64,000 nucleotides of DNA from assembly GCA_945643635.1 (NCBI GenBank), contig CALZFC010000035.1, positions 1,153,501-1,217,500 on the forward strand, given 5' to 3'. Below are positions 45,018-57,960 of the stretch, piece by piece. The DNA is from Allodiplogaster sudhausi (lineage: Eukaryota; Nematoda; Chromadorea; Rhabditida; Diplogasteridae). Within the stretch, counting starts at the first letter, position 1, and every line of letters starts with the position of its first letter. The notes beneath the pieces were generated by a model. It did not search any database. It was not told the DNA's origin and was given only the letters and a program-made list of their open reading frames with translations. Made by a program: the position numbers and the translations under genes.

Positions 45018-46409
45018 AAGAGCTAAAATGACTACAAAAGTGACGACAAAAAGTATGTAGGTGGCATACGGTCGTTTGATGAGTGAAGAAAAATGGGCGA
45101 GGAGAGACCAAGGAATTAATTGAAGTAGAAAAAGACGTAATAATTGTGTTCTCGCACATCATGAGCATCAGAAAGCATGGATATATCATGGAAGGTGTTA
45201 TTATCTAATCAGTCATTACAATTCACCAGAACATTTTACCGAAGCCAAACTCAATGGGGTCATGAATATACTGAATATATTTATGTATTCTAAAGATTCC
45301 CTGGTAGGCTGACTCGTACTGCAGTTCTAATTTTTTTTAAATGAAAATTTCTGCAGAAAAAAATTGTGCACTTCGAAAACTAGAAAATTCTAGTGCACCT
45401 TGAAAATTATGTACCAAATATTTCATGGACAAGAATGATGTTTTTTTTTAAGTGTTGAATGTGTTCGATAGAGAAAAAGAGCTGGTTGAAGAAAATATGA
45501 ACATTACACGAGCATCTACTGCTAAGAATTTTACAATACCATGGTTATTATTACAATACAATACCGGCGTTAATTGATTCAATTCAATTTTGGTCAACCA
45601 AAGTTCCAGTTGATTTTTATCATTTATTGTTCAGAACGACTTGGCCATATTACTAATGGTAAGTCGATGAGGAAATCGGACGAAAAAGCTGCTGACAAGC
45701 ATATGAAACAGTTCACGATGACATTCGGGAATGATAGCGTTCGAGGAGCCAATAAGTCGGCAGTTTGAATTGCCAAAAGGGCGCTCTTGATTGCAGAGAG
45801 GCAGAGTTCCTTTCGTCAAGATCTCATTTATCACCGCGCACAACCCGGCAATTTCTAGCTGTCTTTCCATTCCACATTCTCGAGCCGGAGACCTCGTTCC
45901 TGGAATGTTCGGTCTCGACCAACAGTATAATTTTATGCATACATATAAGCCTTCAGCGTCGTAAATATTCTTCTTTCTCTATTTTGTAGCTCTATTTCAG
46001 AGAAGGCTTATCAGACGTCCGTGCAGTTCTGAGCTGCGAAATTCTTGCCTTTGTAAATTGATTATTAATAAAAACTCACTTTCGAAACTAAATTGCCTGA
46101 ATTTTGATAAGAGAGAGAAGGAAAAAGAGAGAGATAGAGAAAGAGAGCGAGGGAGAAAGAGGGCGAGAGAGACTGTGAGATAATATACCAGGCAGAGATT
46201 ATTAAAAAGAGGAAGGGAGAGAAATAGGAAGAGAGGGACAGAGGTTTATGCATGTATGTATGTATAGCTCTGACTTTGATACGACTGTTTAATAATTATA
46301 TGTACACTGATAAGCGTTTATAGCTTTTGTTCCTCTAAATCTCTGAAACCTCCTTTTAGTTGTTGCTGTCTTGCTGATTTGACTCTATAGAATCGATCTG
46401 TGTTAGACG
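45018..46409. other. Spacer, no confident gene
   Basis: A GC-richer patch at 45,640-45,900 is open on both strands for 60-80 codons (plus: KRALLIAERQSSFRQDLIYH, stops on either side) and may be decayed coding sequence. A GA tract occurs at 46,105-46,235. Confidence 0.35.
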
Positions 46410-48884
46410 ATGATTATCATCTGGGATGAGGAATCTCTTTGGATCATCAGTGTTTTTATCACTCCCTCCATTCTTATTATTGGTTAGAAAAAACTGGTGT
46501 TAAAAAATAAATAAATAAATAAAGTTAATCTCATTGACTACAGGATTAATCAATCAGACCATCAATGTTTGCGTGCTTCTACAGATGACGGGAAATAACT
46601 TGATATTTTTAAAGGTTTGTGAATACTGCTCTATTTTGATATGTATGTATGTACATACATATAAACGCACATCAATTTCCAACTTTGAATGTGCGGAAAA
46701 AACAATAATCGCAACGATAAAAATGTGTGTAATTCCAAAACTTGACAAATATCTTTTAATGTGAAAATAATGCTAGACAATATTTGCAGGCATCGGTTGC
46801 AATTGACATCATTTCAATCTTCTTTGTCTTCATTTTCTGCATACAATATGCCGAGATAGTAAATTGGAAGAACTCCGAGGCTGCCAATGTCTATTTCGCC
46901 TACTTCAATCGCAATATTCGAAGGTCTCTCTTTGCGAGCAGGTCTGCGACAATCAAATCAGGCTCGAAAGCTCAATGATCAAAAATCAAAGATCAAAGTT
47001 CAAAGTTTATACCACTTTCAGGATTGGGTCCGGTGGATGAAGGCAAGCAAGCTTGCCTTCACTCACCGGACCCAGACTCAAAAAGTGATAAAAAAAATTC
47101 AGCAGTTCACTTGTATTTAGCGCTCTTTGTCTCGTCGCCATGACCATTGAGCGACTTTTTTGTGTGTGGAGTCCAGTTCGGTTCCAGAGGGTAAGTAAGA
47201 CATTCATAGCTATAAGATTCTTGTGAGTAGAGTAGCAACATGTACAAATATGATATATGTATACCGTATTTTCTCTGTTGGTCCCCTGCCCTATTATTAG
47301 AATACCTCGCCCCTCCAATAGTACGCCAGCCCCTAACAGTCTAGTACCTCAGCTCTAGATGTGCCTCGAATGGATCCTGGAGGCATGGGGTGCTCTCAGC
47401 AATCAACTGATGGCAAATTCGTGAAAAATCTCATCTTGAACGGATATACCAGTGATGATTCCATTGAATTCGTGCTATGATTCCCCTTTTTTTAATAGAA
47501 TGTTGTTATAAAACATTTTGTGTCTCACATTAAAAAAATAGTACCCCTCTCTCTAATAGGGTCCCTCCTCCGCAAGGGTATTGAAAAATAGTACCCCCGG
47601 GGAGTACTAATAGAGAAAATATGTTAATATACAATATTTGTTATTACAAAATACATGCATAAATAACCTATATTAAAGAACATTAAAATATAATTTTTGA
47701 ATATCGAATTACAAGAGAGGATTAGTCATCATTTAGTGGTCAGCTTCTGGATATACTGAACGAATGGCGATCATAGCATTCTGTGTCCTGTCATCCTTTG
47801 GCGCACAATTTGCCATCAGCATTGGAGGCCGCGTTACGAAACCCACAGAGAACGGGACGTCAGTCAGCTTCTATCTTTAAGTATCTTTAAAGGAGGTCAC
47901 CGAGCAATAAACAGAGAGGACAGGCAATAGTTTTCTCTTTATTGCTTATTGGCTCCAATCTTCGTCAAATAAGGCCGGAGGTTCCGGCTTAAATAATTTG
48001 GTCAAAAATTCTTCTCGAATTTAATAAATCGAACAAACACATTCTTCCTCTTCAGAACGAGTTACGGCGTTTATATCACCGATACTGAGATCAGAAAAAG
48101 AACCTGGTTCCAAGCCTACGAAATTTTTCGCGAAGTATGAGCAATTTTATTCTTCTTTCTAATAAATCAAATTAAAAAAGTATATATACTTCCTTTTTTG
48201 GTGTACACAAAGTGGTTACCGATGATTCTTCTGCTTCTTCTCAATATCTTCATGCTGTTCAAGTTGTGCCGTATCCAGCGGAAGTGAGTTTGCCGTATTT
48301 TCATTATTATTACCCCCCCCCTTTATTAGAATCCCCTCTAGTTGTTTCCCCCCCCCCCCAAATAAATGGCGCTCCTTGGGGAACTAATAATGAAAATACG
48401 TTATGTGCATATGTACATAAAAAAAAGCAAAATTCTGGCGTCTGTCCGCTCTGCTCATCGCGACAGTCTCGAGCTATCTGCTGTGCAATCTGCTTAAGGC
48501 TATCTATACTCTGCCAATCATTCCCAAGACTGATGGGCCGACCGCAATGCTCGCCATTCAGAACGTCTCGCAAAACCTTTCGTCAGAAAGGTTTTTTTTT
48601 GTTGACCATTCGTCATCTCTTTTTTGACCATTCGTTTAGCAATAATAATACTTACATACCTATGTCTAGGGAGAAAAATACGCAAAAAACACCTTTCTTT
48701 GTTTGCTCTAAGCTTCATCTTCAACTTCTACCTGTACTCGCTGTGTTCGAGTGCCTATCGAGCCGCACTCAGGAGACTCTTCTGGCGTCTTCTCCCGAGG
48801 TCTCTGCGACCGACGCCGTCCTCCACGACAATCACTGCTGCTGTTGTTAAGGTCACGAATGGCTTACCATTAGCAGTTCGCTAG
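46410..48884 (+). CDS. Rhodopsin-like seven-transmembrane receptor, nine exons
   Basis: Exons: 46,410-46,482 (MIIIWDEESLWIISVFITPS, TM1), 46,544-46,614, 46,790-46,923 (AIDIISIFFVFIFCIQYAEI, TM2), 47,121-47,190 (ALCLVAMTIERLFCVWSPVR, TM3 with ERL in place of DRY), 47,737-47,858 (MAIIAFCVLSSFGAQFAISI, TM4), 48,056-48,134, 48,213-48,283 (PMILLLLLNIFMLFKLC, TM5), about 48,428-48,590 (SALLIATVSSYLLCNLLKAI, TM6) and 48,674-48,884 (LSLFALSFIFNFYLYSLCSS, TM7, then a basic tail). Phases agree except between exons 7 and 8, where the strong donor GGAA|GTGAGT is one base out of register; an earlier weak donor (TGCC|GTATCC) would fix it. TM3 and TM7 (NFYLY) look most like nematode peptide-type class A receptors, ligand unknown. 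Poly-C runs at 48,312 and 48,350 lie in intron 7. Confidence 0.65.
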
Positions 48885-49736
48885 AGTCATCATCTTCTAC
48901 ATATGAAGATATTCATGATGAACAATGTACTTGTTGTTTTTGTAAATACCATTCCGCGATGACGAGACTCACGTAGTCGAGTATAATATCACAGGACTCA
49001 CAGAGTAAATTAACAAATGTCCATAGTACTTATGTATAAGTAAGTGTAGATATTCATTATCTACACAACACTACTCCTTGTGCGGATATATAAGATCGCG
49101 CCTTCATGTAGCCTTTTCAGACGTACATAGATATTTTGTCATACTAGTTAGCTCTCACATACACACAGATGTTTATATTTTATGTAAACAGACAATATTT
49201 TTTCTCTCGAAAATCGTGCTCTGCGCGGACTCTTCAAGTAAAACGTGCAAACAATTAATTCAAAACACAAAATTAGCCGCAAACGTGCGACAACGCGAGA
49301 TGACGAAATGTTATGGGAAGCTTGCAAGACAAAACAGATTTATCTGCTCACTCCAGAATACACAATAATAGCAAGCGTTAAACGATATCTGTTCATATAA
49401 TCTATTATAGTACATTCTTACAATGACGAAATAAAATGACCCGACCTAATAGACACCATGTGAGAAGCGCACCTTGAGCAGACCGAAAAAAGAAGTAGAA
49501 AACTGTGAAGTAATTAATTATGTAACTAAAAACATTTAATTTATTATTATGACCCGTCCCAAGTTTTCGGAGGCTGAACAGCTCATGAAAGAAAATGTGA
49601 GCTTTTTTCGGAAAGTGTTTCTTCTGGAGTGATATTTCAACGAATTTTAGTGAATAAACATGACTTTTTTTAAAGAAAAGGCGAGACTTTTTTGTACCTA
49701 ATAAAAATTGTAAAAAATTAGACGATCTATTCGTTT
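48885..49736. other. Spacer between convergent receptor and kal-1 genes
   Basis: AT-rich, no recognised gene. It must hold the 3' ends of both transcripts. Confidence 0.5.
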
Positions 49737-51895
49737 TTAGCGTAGCCAATGTCGAATAATGAGAAGAATGGCAAAAATGAGGTTAAAGCTAGGAAATGAT
49801 AATGTTGACGAGCTGCTCTCTAGCGGCAGTTCGACAATCTCGCCTGGCACGTAGTCGTCTTCTTCCGTCTCGAAACGTTTGACCTCGTGAGAGGACGAGG
49901 AAGAAGAAGAAGAAGTGGAGAACGATGTCGACATCACTTTGCCGACGCCCCGCGACGTGATCGGCTGCACCTCCACAAAGTAGGTGGTGGACGACGGAAG
50001 AGCCTGACCATGACATTTGAGCTTAATTGTTTTGCAATTTTTTTTTCAAATTTTTTGTTTTAAAGAAGTTTAATAAAAATACATGTATATATATATATAT
50101 TTTTTTTTTTTTTATTATAAGAAATTTTTATTTAAATTTAAAAAAATAATAATAAAAAATACGATAATTAATTTGAGGTTAATTTAAAAAAAACCTCAAA
50201 CAACACGCGTGGCGTCTGCGGAGGCAGCACTGAGATATTGTGGAGGCCGAGCGCGGGTGCCGACAGCACGACGCGGTAGCCGATTGTTGACTCGAGCGAC
50301 GTCGAGTGGACCTTTAAAATGTTTTTAAAACATATATTTTTTTATTATAGTTATATATATATATAAATATATATTCATATATAAGTGACGCTGTAGATGT
50401 GATGCGCCACAATCTGAGAGAATCTTAAGAATACATATGTACATTCAAGACCCCGTTGGGCGGTCCTGTATGAATGTATCTTGCTTATCTTATAGAACAA
50501 AGATAGCGCTGAACCCACCGGCTTCCACGAACAAGTAGCAGCTGCATACTCGTCGAGACGACACGCGAGAGGCGCGGCGGGAAGTGGCGTTGTCACCGCA
50601 GAGGAGGACGAGGGAGAGGAGAAGGAGGCGCCCGAGGAGCCCGCGGAGGGAGAGGTGAAGCTGCGAGAGGAGAAGCTGCTCGAGCGCGGTGTCGGAGACG
50701 GCGGCGTCAACGATGCTGTCCGTATGAAGAGCATGCCCTTCTCGCCGTGCAACTCGCCCTCCGTCGACTCGACCGAGGCGTGAACCTGTATAGAAAATGC
50801 ATTTTTAAAATATATGGATCTATTAAAAAATATAAAATAAAAGATGCTGCCCACGAGCCGAAAATCCACCGTTTTTTACCGTCTGTGTCTTCAGATATGT
50901 ATATGTTGATTAAAACATTAAATTAAATAAAAAGTAGTAAATAAACACGCCTCAACAAAGTAGACGGCGTCGAGCGCAAGCCCCTCAATGTCGTTGCTCG
51001 TGTGATACGAAGGAAGAATAGCCGAGTGCCGCCGGGCATCCTTCCCGAATCCCCCGAGGGCGAATTCGTCGACCTGTCAAGAGAACACACGTCTTAATTT
51101 GCTAATCTTGATGAAGCTGCTGTTGCATCCTATACACATTCTCCAAGGATCTCCTGCTTTCCATAACAGACATGCCAGTCACTATATACACACATGTATG
51201 TATGTACGAAATCAAGTACGATTACACGTTAGTCATATCACTTTTTTGGTACAAAAAAGGATGATTTAGTGAACATTTAGTGAACATATGAGAAAATATA
51301 TTTCGCGATTAAACGGAACAAACCGTTAGGATCAACGATTCAAACCATAGTCCGAAACCGCTGGTCTTAATGCTTTCTTTTTTGCGCGTCTATGTATGTT
51401 TGATGCATACCTTATCATCATCGTCTTCGTCGTCGTCCGCTGATCTCTTCGCTTGCTGTTGCCCGAAGAGCGCGCGTCGTCGCTGCGCCTCCTCCCACGC
51501 ATCTGCCGCGGTCGCCGTCGACTCCCACCACGAAAGCTGTCACGAATTTTTTTATAATTAGTTACGTAATTAATTAAGTATAACTAATCAACAATTCTAT
51601 TTCGCCAACTACATATGTACATATGTATGCATATTTTGCTGTGTGCCTAGTCAGAAAAGAAGAAGAAAAAATATATTAATTAATTAATTAGGTAAAAAAA
51701 ACTTAGGAATTAAATAATAACCTGATAGCTCTTGATGGGCAGATCGCTGTGCGGCGGCGTCCACTGGACAGTCTGCGACCAGAGACCGGCGGGCGAGAGA
51801 CGAGAGACTCCGAGAAAGAGACGAGGCGGGCCAGGGGCGCGAGCTTCTCAAGAGGAATACTGGCTAGACACGAGTAGAGAGAGAGAGAGAGTGAG

Positions 51896-51930
<35 letters not shown>

Positions 51931-54900
51931 CGAAACAGAGGGAGGGAAATATTCAAGTGACCTTTGGAAAGCTTGAAAAGTCGACTTGGCGTCGAGAAGC
52001 CGAGACTGCCCTCGGTGCTGACTGCGGCCACGCGGAACTGATAGAAACGGCCGGGCGAGAGAAGATGCTTCAGGATGGCGTATGGCTTGTTGCGCTTAAT
52101 AAATTAATAAATTAATTTATTTATTTATTAATTAACTTAGTCAATTAATTAATTAGCTTAGTTAATTAATGTACGCAAGTAAATAAGGGAGAATAGTTTA
52201 GCAAAATTGAGAGAAAGAAAAAAGAACAGAGTTGATCGGTGCTGACAATAAGAATGGTCTGCCACTCGGTGAGCGTCTCCTCGTGCACGCCCCATCTCCA
52301 TTGGAGAACGAAGAGATTCGAGAGGGCATTCGACTGAGAGGGAGACAGGCGGCGGAGTTCCCAGCGGACAACTGCGGATCTAGGGAGAGAGAGAGAGAGA
52401 GAGAAATGGAGAGGGAGAGAGACGGAGAGGGAGAGAGAGAGATAGGAGAGAGGGAGAGATGGAGAGGGAGAGAGATGGGAGAGCGAGAGAGATGGAGAAG
52501 GAGAGAAAGATGGGAAAGTGAGCCGGAGAGGAAGAGATGGAGAGAGATATGGGAGAAAGACGGAGACGGAGAGGGAGAGAGAGATAGGAGAGAGGGAGAG
52601 ATGGAGAGGGAGAGGGAGAGAGATGGGAGAGCGAGAGAGATGGAGAAGGAGAGAAAGATGGGAAAGTGAGCCGGAGAGGAAGAGATGGAGAGAGATATGG
52701 GAGAAAGACGGAGACGGAGAGGGAGAGAGAAAGAGAAAAAGGGAAAGATGGATCGAGAGATAGAGAAAGACACAGAGAGAGTGAGATGGAGAGGGTAATT
52801 ACAAAAGAATGACTGTGTCTTACCTTCTCCTCTTTCGTTCCTGTACCGTAATCTTGTTCGGGAGCGGGAGGAGGCGCGCGACGGAGGGTAGCGGCGCGAG
52901 GCATTTGCGTGAGCAGCCGACCGAGCAGCACTTCTGCGTCTCCGCGCAGTCGCCGTCCAAGTGACACGACGCCGTGCACTCCTGTGGCAAAAGAGTTTCT
53001 TATTTATGTATTTATTTATTAAATATATATATTTTAAATTAATTTAATTTTTTGTAATATTTTATTTGCCAATTCTCTTTTTTATTTTTTTTTTATTATG
53101 TTGCAAGACAAAAAATATATGTATGCTATGCTGCAAGTTAATACACAGTGCAAAAAAGAATTAATATTTAATTTTATTGAACTTGATTTTTTGTTAGCTA
53201 TCAATCACAAAATGAAAGAGCAACGTTTGCTTGCGGCGGAAGCTGCGCGGCCGGACAGCTGCCGGGCTTCTCCGAGAAGATCTTTTGCACAAAGTCGCAA
53301 GAGTTCTCACAAGCGACAACCGTCGACGAAGTGTTGCTCTGGCAAGAATGATTGGTATTTATGAGAAATTGACCAGTCTGAATAAATTTAAACCCACTTA
53401 CTGATGATAGATTTAAAAAGAATGACATATAAAATTATTCATTGATGACGTCATTCACTCATAGTAGAAATGTACACAGAAAGTATTTTATGCCGTCCAT
53501 TTGTGATATCTCATCGTAATTAATAATTTCATACAAGGCAAATAAATGCTTTAATAAAAAATAGAATTAATAGAATTAAATGAGGGATCAAGAAACTTAC
53601 CGCGCAAAACCTCTTGCGACACGCGCTGACCGTTGTGAATGAGTCGCGGCAAGGCTCGGTGCACTTAAGAAGAAAAAAACATTTCAAAACATTTCAAATA
53701 AAAACTTATCCATACCTTCAATTTCTTCCGAAAAAAAATTCCTCTTACAATTAGACTTATTCAATTAAAGGCGGTCACAAAATCTTGTCCCCACTTGAAT
53801 AAGACATAATATGAATATTTTCTTCTCTCTGTAGCTTTCAGAATCAAGTCTCAATCTCTCCCTCATATGCATGCCCATTTTCCATTTCCTGTAAATGACA
53901 CCATGAACTTTTTTCCGACTTGAATAACGGCTCATATCCGCTAGCGGAAGCTCTCTTTATCTGTATAGCTCACGTTACTTTCGCTTCAGTTGGAATGGCC
54001 TCATGATACGTATTATGACGTTGTTTCATCGCCTTGGAGCCTTTTTCTCTGTTCGTAAGTCTCTATCTCCCTCTCTTTCTCTCTTTCTCTTTATCTCTCT
54101 CCATCTCACACACTCTCTCTCTCTTCTTCCTCTCTCTCTCTCACTCTCTCTCTCTCGCCCTGATCGTTCTTCCCTCCAAAAGCCATTGGCGATCTCTTCC
54201 ATTATCATTTAAGCGCAGACCACATTGCGCATGCGGCCGGCGCGTCTTCTCTTTGATGTTGACCATGCAGCAGAGGTCGTCATGGACATCGGGACGAGAG
54301 ATAGAGAGAGAGAGGGGAGAAAAAGAGAGAGAGGGAGAAAGAGAGAGAGAGCGACTGGGAGAGAGAGAGGGGGAGGAAAGAGTTGGAGAGTGCGAAAGAG
54401 GAAACTGAGGTGTCGGAGAGAGAGGTAAAGAGAGAAACAGAGAGATAGAGACGGAGAGAGAGAGAGCGAGCGAGAGAGAGAGTGATAGAGATAGAGACAG
54501 AGAGAGGGAGAGAGAGAGAGAGTGATAGAGACAGAGAGAGAGAGAGAGTGAGAGAGAGAGAGTGAGAGAGAGAGAGAGCAACGACAAGACCCATCGAGTG
54601 CAAATCAGCAACGGTTATCGCACCCTCTGTCGCCGCGAATGGTGGTGTATTTGCCGAAATCTTTACGATCGCCGGATTCTTCACGCCCGCGCGCCCATTT
54701 GAATGGACGCAGCTAACAGCATAAGAGGATGAGAAGACGGCAGTTAAGCATCAAACTTAAGACAGACTTGGAGCATATGTACGTACATGGGAAGTAGTAT
54801 TCCCATGTACATATGCTAAAGAAGTATTAGAGATGTGTAGATATTAACCCCCAGTATCAGAACCCCAGCAGTATTAGACCCCCCACCAGCATTAGACTCC

Positions 54901-55286
54901 ACCCCCCCCCCCCTCCAACCCAAGTATTAGACCCCCCACCCCACCAGCATTAAACCCACAGTATTAGACCCCCAGGGTATCGTATAGTATGATATGCATC
55001 TGTCTAGAGTATCGCGCTTGTCACTCTAGCGAAAGAGCTTAGCTTTCTCTGGAAGGACCCAGAAAGAGCACTCTCTACTACCCTAAAAAAAAGTGCCAAT
55101 CATGAAGCATCAAGTCTTTCACTTTCTCGGAAGTAAGAAGACGAAAGAGGCGCGCGCGATCGAGGCTGAACTGTTAATCTCCGCACACAGAGTAAATACG
55201 CCGCTGCCACGCATCATTAGAGGACTTTTTCGTTCCCTCTCGTTCTCTCTTTCTCTCTCTCACCCTTTCTCCTCTCTCTCTCTCTT

Positions 55287-55320
<34 letters not shown>

Positions 55321-55378
55321 GCACGCCCTTTCTCTCTCCGTCTCTCTCTTTCCCTCTCTCTTTCTCTCTCTTTCTCTC

Positions 55379-55409
<31 letters not shown>

Positions 55410-55550
55410 TACTTCTCAAGCCCTTCTTTCCGCTTTTGGTCCCGATTACCGCCGTCTTTTCTTGTTTGTTCTAGGCCAAGAAGCGGGCTTGGCTGGCATC
55501 GAGATTCTCGGCAAATGAAAGCATAGCGAGCGACGGCAGATCCAAGAGAA

Positions 55551-55596
<46 letters not shown>

Positions 55597-56603
55597 CGGG
55601 TGCGAGATGGAGAGAGAGGGAGAGAAAGTGAGAGAGAGACCATAGATAGGAAATAAAAGAAATAAACTGCTCAGACTATCTGAAGAGCAAAGGTATTGAC
55701 AGCCAAGAAATACTGTAGCTCTAGCAGCCCATTGCATCACACATGTCTTAAAGGAAAAAAAAGAGAAATTCATAATAATCGGGCAAGCGGTCAGCTACAT
55801 ATATGCTATCATTTCCTGAATGTACGCTTTCTAAAATACATAAATAATACAGAAGCTTTGTTCTTGAGCTCTTCATGACTACCCACCATAGGAATGTTCA
55901 TGCTTCTATCTTCCTACTAATTGTAAGGAATCTCCCAGCCAGCATCCTAATCGTCTTTCATTAAATGGGAGTAATAACGATGGCACTTTCTCCTCTCTCT
56001 CTATCTCATCTCTCTCTCTCTCTCCCTCTCTCTGACAGCCTGCGCTGACAATATGCGCAGAGAGGCTTAGGCTTATCCGGCTTCTGTCTGCTCTGACACG
56101 CCCGGAATCTCTACTACACTTCCTCCTCAATCCTCGGTCATCTATGGGATCCACCCTACGTACATATCTTATGTGTCCAGTTACTCTATCTTTCTTCTCT
56201 CTCTCACTCTCTTTCAGTCTCACTCACTTCATTCTCTCTTTCTTTCTCTCTCTCTCTCTCTCGCTCTTTCCTACTTTATCCCCTTTTTCTACATCTTCAT
56301 TCTCTACATCTGTGTACTGCTTATCTCCACCTAACCCGAGCTCATAGATCCGGCAGAAGAAAATGCGCCAGATGTGGACAGTCCAAAAAAGACAAGCCAA
56401 CGACAAAAAAGCAGAAAAAGAAGAAGATAAACCAGTGAAAAAAATAATGCCGGTTTATATTTTCATGTTTTCAATGTTAATTTAAGTTAATAAATGAATA
56501 AAAGTCTAAAAATGAAGAAGTAAATTACAGCCGTGCAGTTGGCGTCCTCTTTGCACATGTTGATGATTTGATGCTTGAGATTTCGTCTCATCTCGGCGTC
56601 CTC
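49737..56603 (-). CDS. kal-1: Anosmin-1/KAL-1 homologue, 3' thirteen exons (5' end not found)
   Basis: Exons, high to low, all in phase: 56,603-56,529; 53,663-53,601 (CTEPCRDSF...CRKRFCA); 53,338-53,225 (ACENSCDFVQK, cysteine box); 52,981-52,824 (WAP four-disulfide core, CTASCHLDGDCAETQKCCSV then GCSRKCLAP); 52,379-52,247; 52,094-51,962 (FYQFRVAAVSTEGSLGFSTP); 51,846-51,722; 51,536-51,411 (AADAWEEAQRRRALFG); 51,073-50,951; 50,785-50,519; 50,413-50,390; 50,311-50,195; 50,003-49,737. Cys box, WAP domain and fibronectin type III repeats in this order are unique to anosmin. The protein binds heparan sulfate and guides epidermal morphogenesis and neurite branching. About 574 residues are covered; the signal-peptide exon should lie above 56.6 kb. 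The C-terminus ends in a Ser-rich stretch and a hydrophobic tail (FNLIFAILLIIRHWLR), suggesting a GPI anchor. The intron after 50,951 has a GC donor. Confidence 0.88.
50390..50413 (-). other. kal-1: 24-nt microexon in kal-1
   Basis: Bounded by TTCTCTCAG and AGC|GTCACT, it encodes IVAHHIYS and joins CSWKP to VHSTSLESTIGYRV in phase within a fibronectin type III repeat. It could be an alternative cassette. Confidence 0.55.
51884..51930. repeat. (GA)n microsatellite in a kal-1 intron
   Basis: GA tract between the exons at 51,962 and 51,846. Confidence 0.9.
52381..52795. repeat. GA-rich minisatellite in a kal-1 intron
   Basis: GA/GGA/GAT-rich DNA in which a block of about 145 bp (GACGGAGAGGGAGAGAGAGA onward, containing GGGAAAGTGAGCCGGAGAGG) occurs twice, at about 52,421 and 52,567. 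The long Ser/Leu/Pro or Arg/Glu frames here come from the repeat. Confidence 0.85.
53664..56528. other. Long kal-1 intron with TC/GA tracts on both strands
   Basis: TC tracts at 54,060-54,155 and 55,240-55,410 alternate with GA tracts at 54,298-54,580 and 55,545-55,640, so the single strand could form purine-pyrimidine hairpins. Poly-C runs at 54,900-54,915 lie in a patch of repeated GTATTAGACCCCC/CAGCATTAGAC (54,850-54,975). A GC-rich patch at 54,590-54,715 is open on both strands without a recognised motif. Confidence 0.6.
54850..54975. repeat. Short irregular repeat of AGTATTAGACCCCC
   Basis: At least six copies of (A/C)AG(T/C)ATTA(G/A)ACCC-like words with variable C runs. Similar words (CCCC..CAATAGTACC) occur near 47,285-47,600. 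Confidence 0.6.
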
Positions 56604-57123
56604 CTGCGAAAGGAAAATTGCATTAATGCTTTCTATCATTTCTGTATACAAAATAAAAGTCTACAACAAGTGATGATTTGTTGAAAAATTTTTTTTAAAT
56701 TGGTCTTATAATTTCTTTTTCCTTTGTTTCGAGATGTTTACTGCCTTCTAGATGAATGCACCGTAGGCGTGCATTCATCTAGATGTTTCGTATTCAAGAA
56801 TGGCCAAATGCAAATTATCGGCGTGATCCCTTTTAAAATTGCTTTCCAGAATCGGCCATGTGGATTGTGTGTCTCGTGTGAAGAGAGAGAGAGAGAGAGA
56901 GCAAGAGAGAAGAGAGACAGACAGAGGGAGAGAGCGAGAGACAGAGAGAGATAACGAGAGAGAGAGAGAGAGATCCAGAGAAGTTAGAGAAGGCAAGGAA
57001 AGAAAGAATTTAGTTCGCCAATCATCGAAGCTATCCCAAATCAAGGTGCGTGCCTTCTTCCGTTCTCTAGTTTCCTTCCTCATCGCTCCGTACACCTTCG
57101 TCTTAGTCTTCTAATTCCACTGC

Positions 57124-57159
<36 letters not shown>

Positions 57160-57960
57160 CCCCTCTATCTCTCTTCTCTCTCCTCTCTCTGTACTCTCTC
57201 TCTCTCTGTACTCTCTCCGTCTCATTCATCTACCCCTACTTGCGCATCTTCACTCAGGCGTGAAGGTGTCCCCTCTAGACTTGGAGAAAGAGGAGAGGAG
57301 ACTGTTGCCGTGTGAGAGTTGCTCACCCCCAGCCACCAGCTCAAATCTACCGGATCTGGTAGGAGGTGACCCGGGTCTCACCCCTTATGCTCTCTCTTGT
57401 GCATATGCATTAGGGCAGCCTGGAGGGAGGAGAGAGCTCATAGCTCACTCGCCTTCAATATTCTCTTTTTCTAGCTCTATCTCTCTTTCTCTCTCTCTCT
57501 CTCGCTCTCTCCATCTCTCTCTATCTAACTTCTCTCTTCCTCTCTCTCGCTCTCGCTCTCTCCATCTCTCTCTCTCTCGTACTCATTTTTCTTCTTCTAG
57601 CTCTCTCCAGACCATTGTTGATGACAACCTTTCGCGACTACTCTATCCAAAAATAATAGAGTGTTCTGCCTTCACTGGTTGAATGGCGGGAGAAGAAAAG
57701 GGAGGCAGGATCAAAATGATCCTGCTAGCCTCTAGGCTACTTTCTTTGTTTATTCTCTTTCTCTCTGACTCTCTCTGACTCTCTCTGACTCTCTCTTAGT
57801 CTCTCTCTCACACTCTCTCTTTCTCTCTCAATACCTCTCTCTCTCTATCCCTCTCTCTATCTCTCGCTCAACCTAAATATACCGCCTTTAATACAATAGA
57901 ACTGATGAGTCGAGAGAATTGTCTCGAATGAAGATGGAGAGTAGTGAGACATGCGAGGCG
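56604..57960. repeat. Simple-repeat-rich DNA, no gene recognised
   Basis: GA tract at 56,880-56,975 and TC tracts at 57,128-57,215, 57,470-57,595 and 57,755-57,870. CTCTCTGA(C) units repeat at 57,763-57,800. A perfect inverted pair (TCTAGATGAATGCACC and GTGCATTCATCTAGA) lies at 56,747-56,784 and would form a hairpin. Confidence 0.6.

Noticed and set aside
52198..52979. Overlapping Ser/Pro/Leu frames of about 190-200 codons on the minus strand
   Set aside because: Most of each is a GA/TC repeat in a kal-1 intron. Only the ends, in defined phases, are real kal-1 exons.
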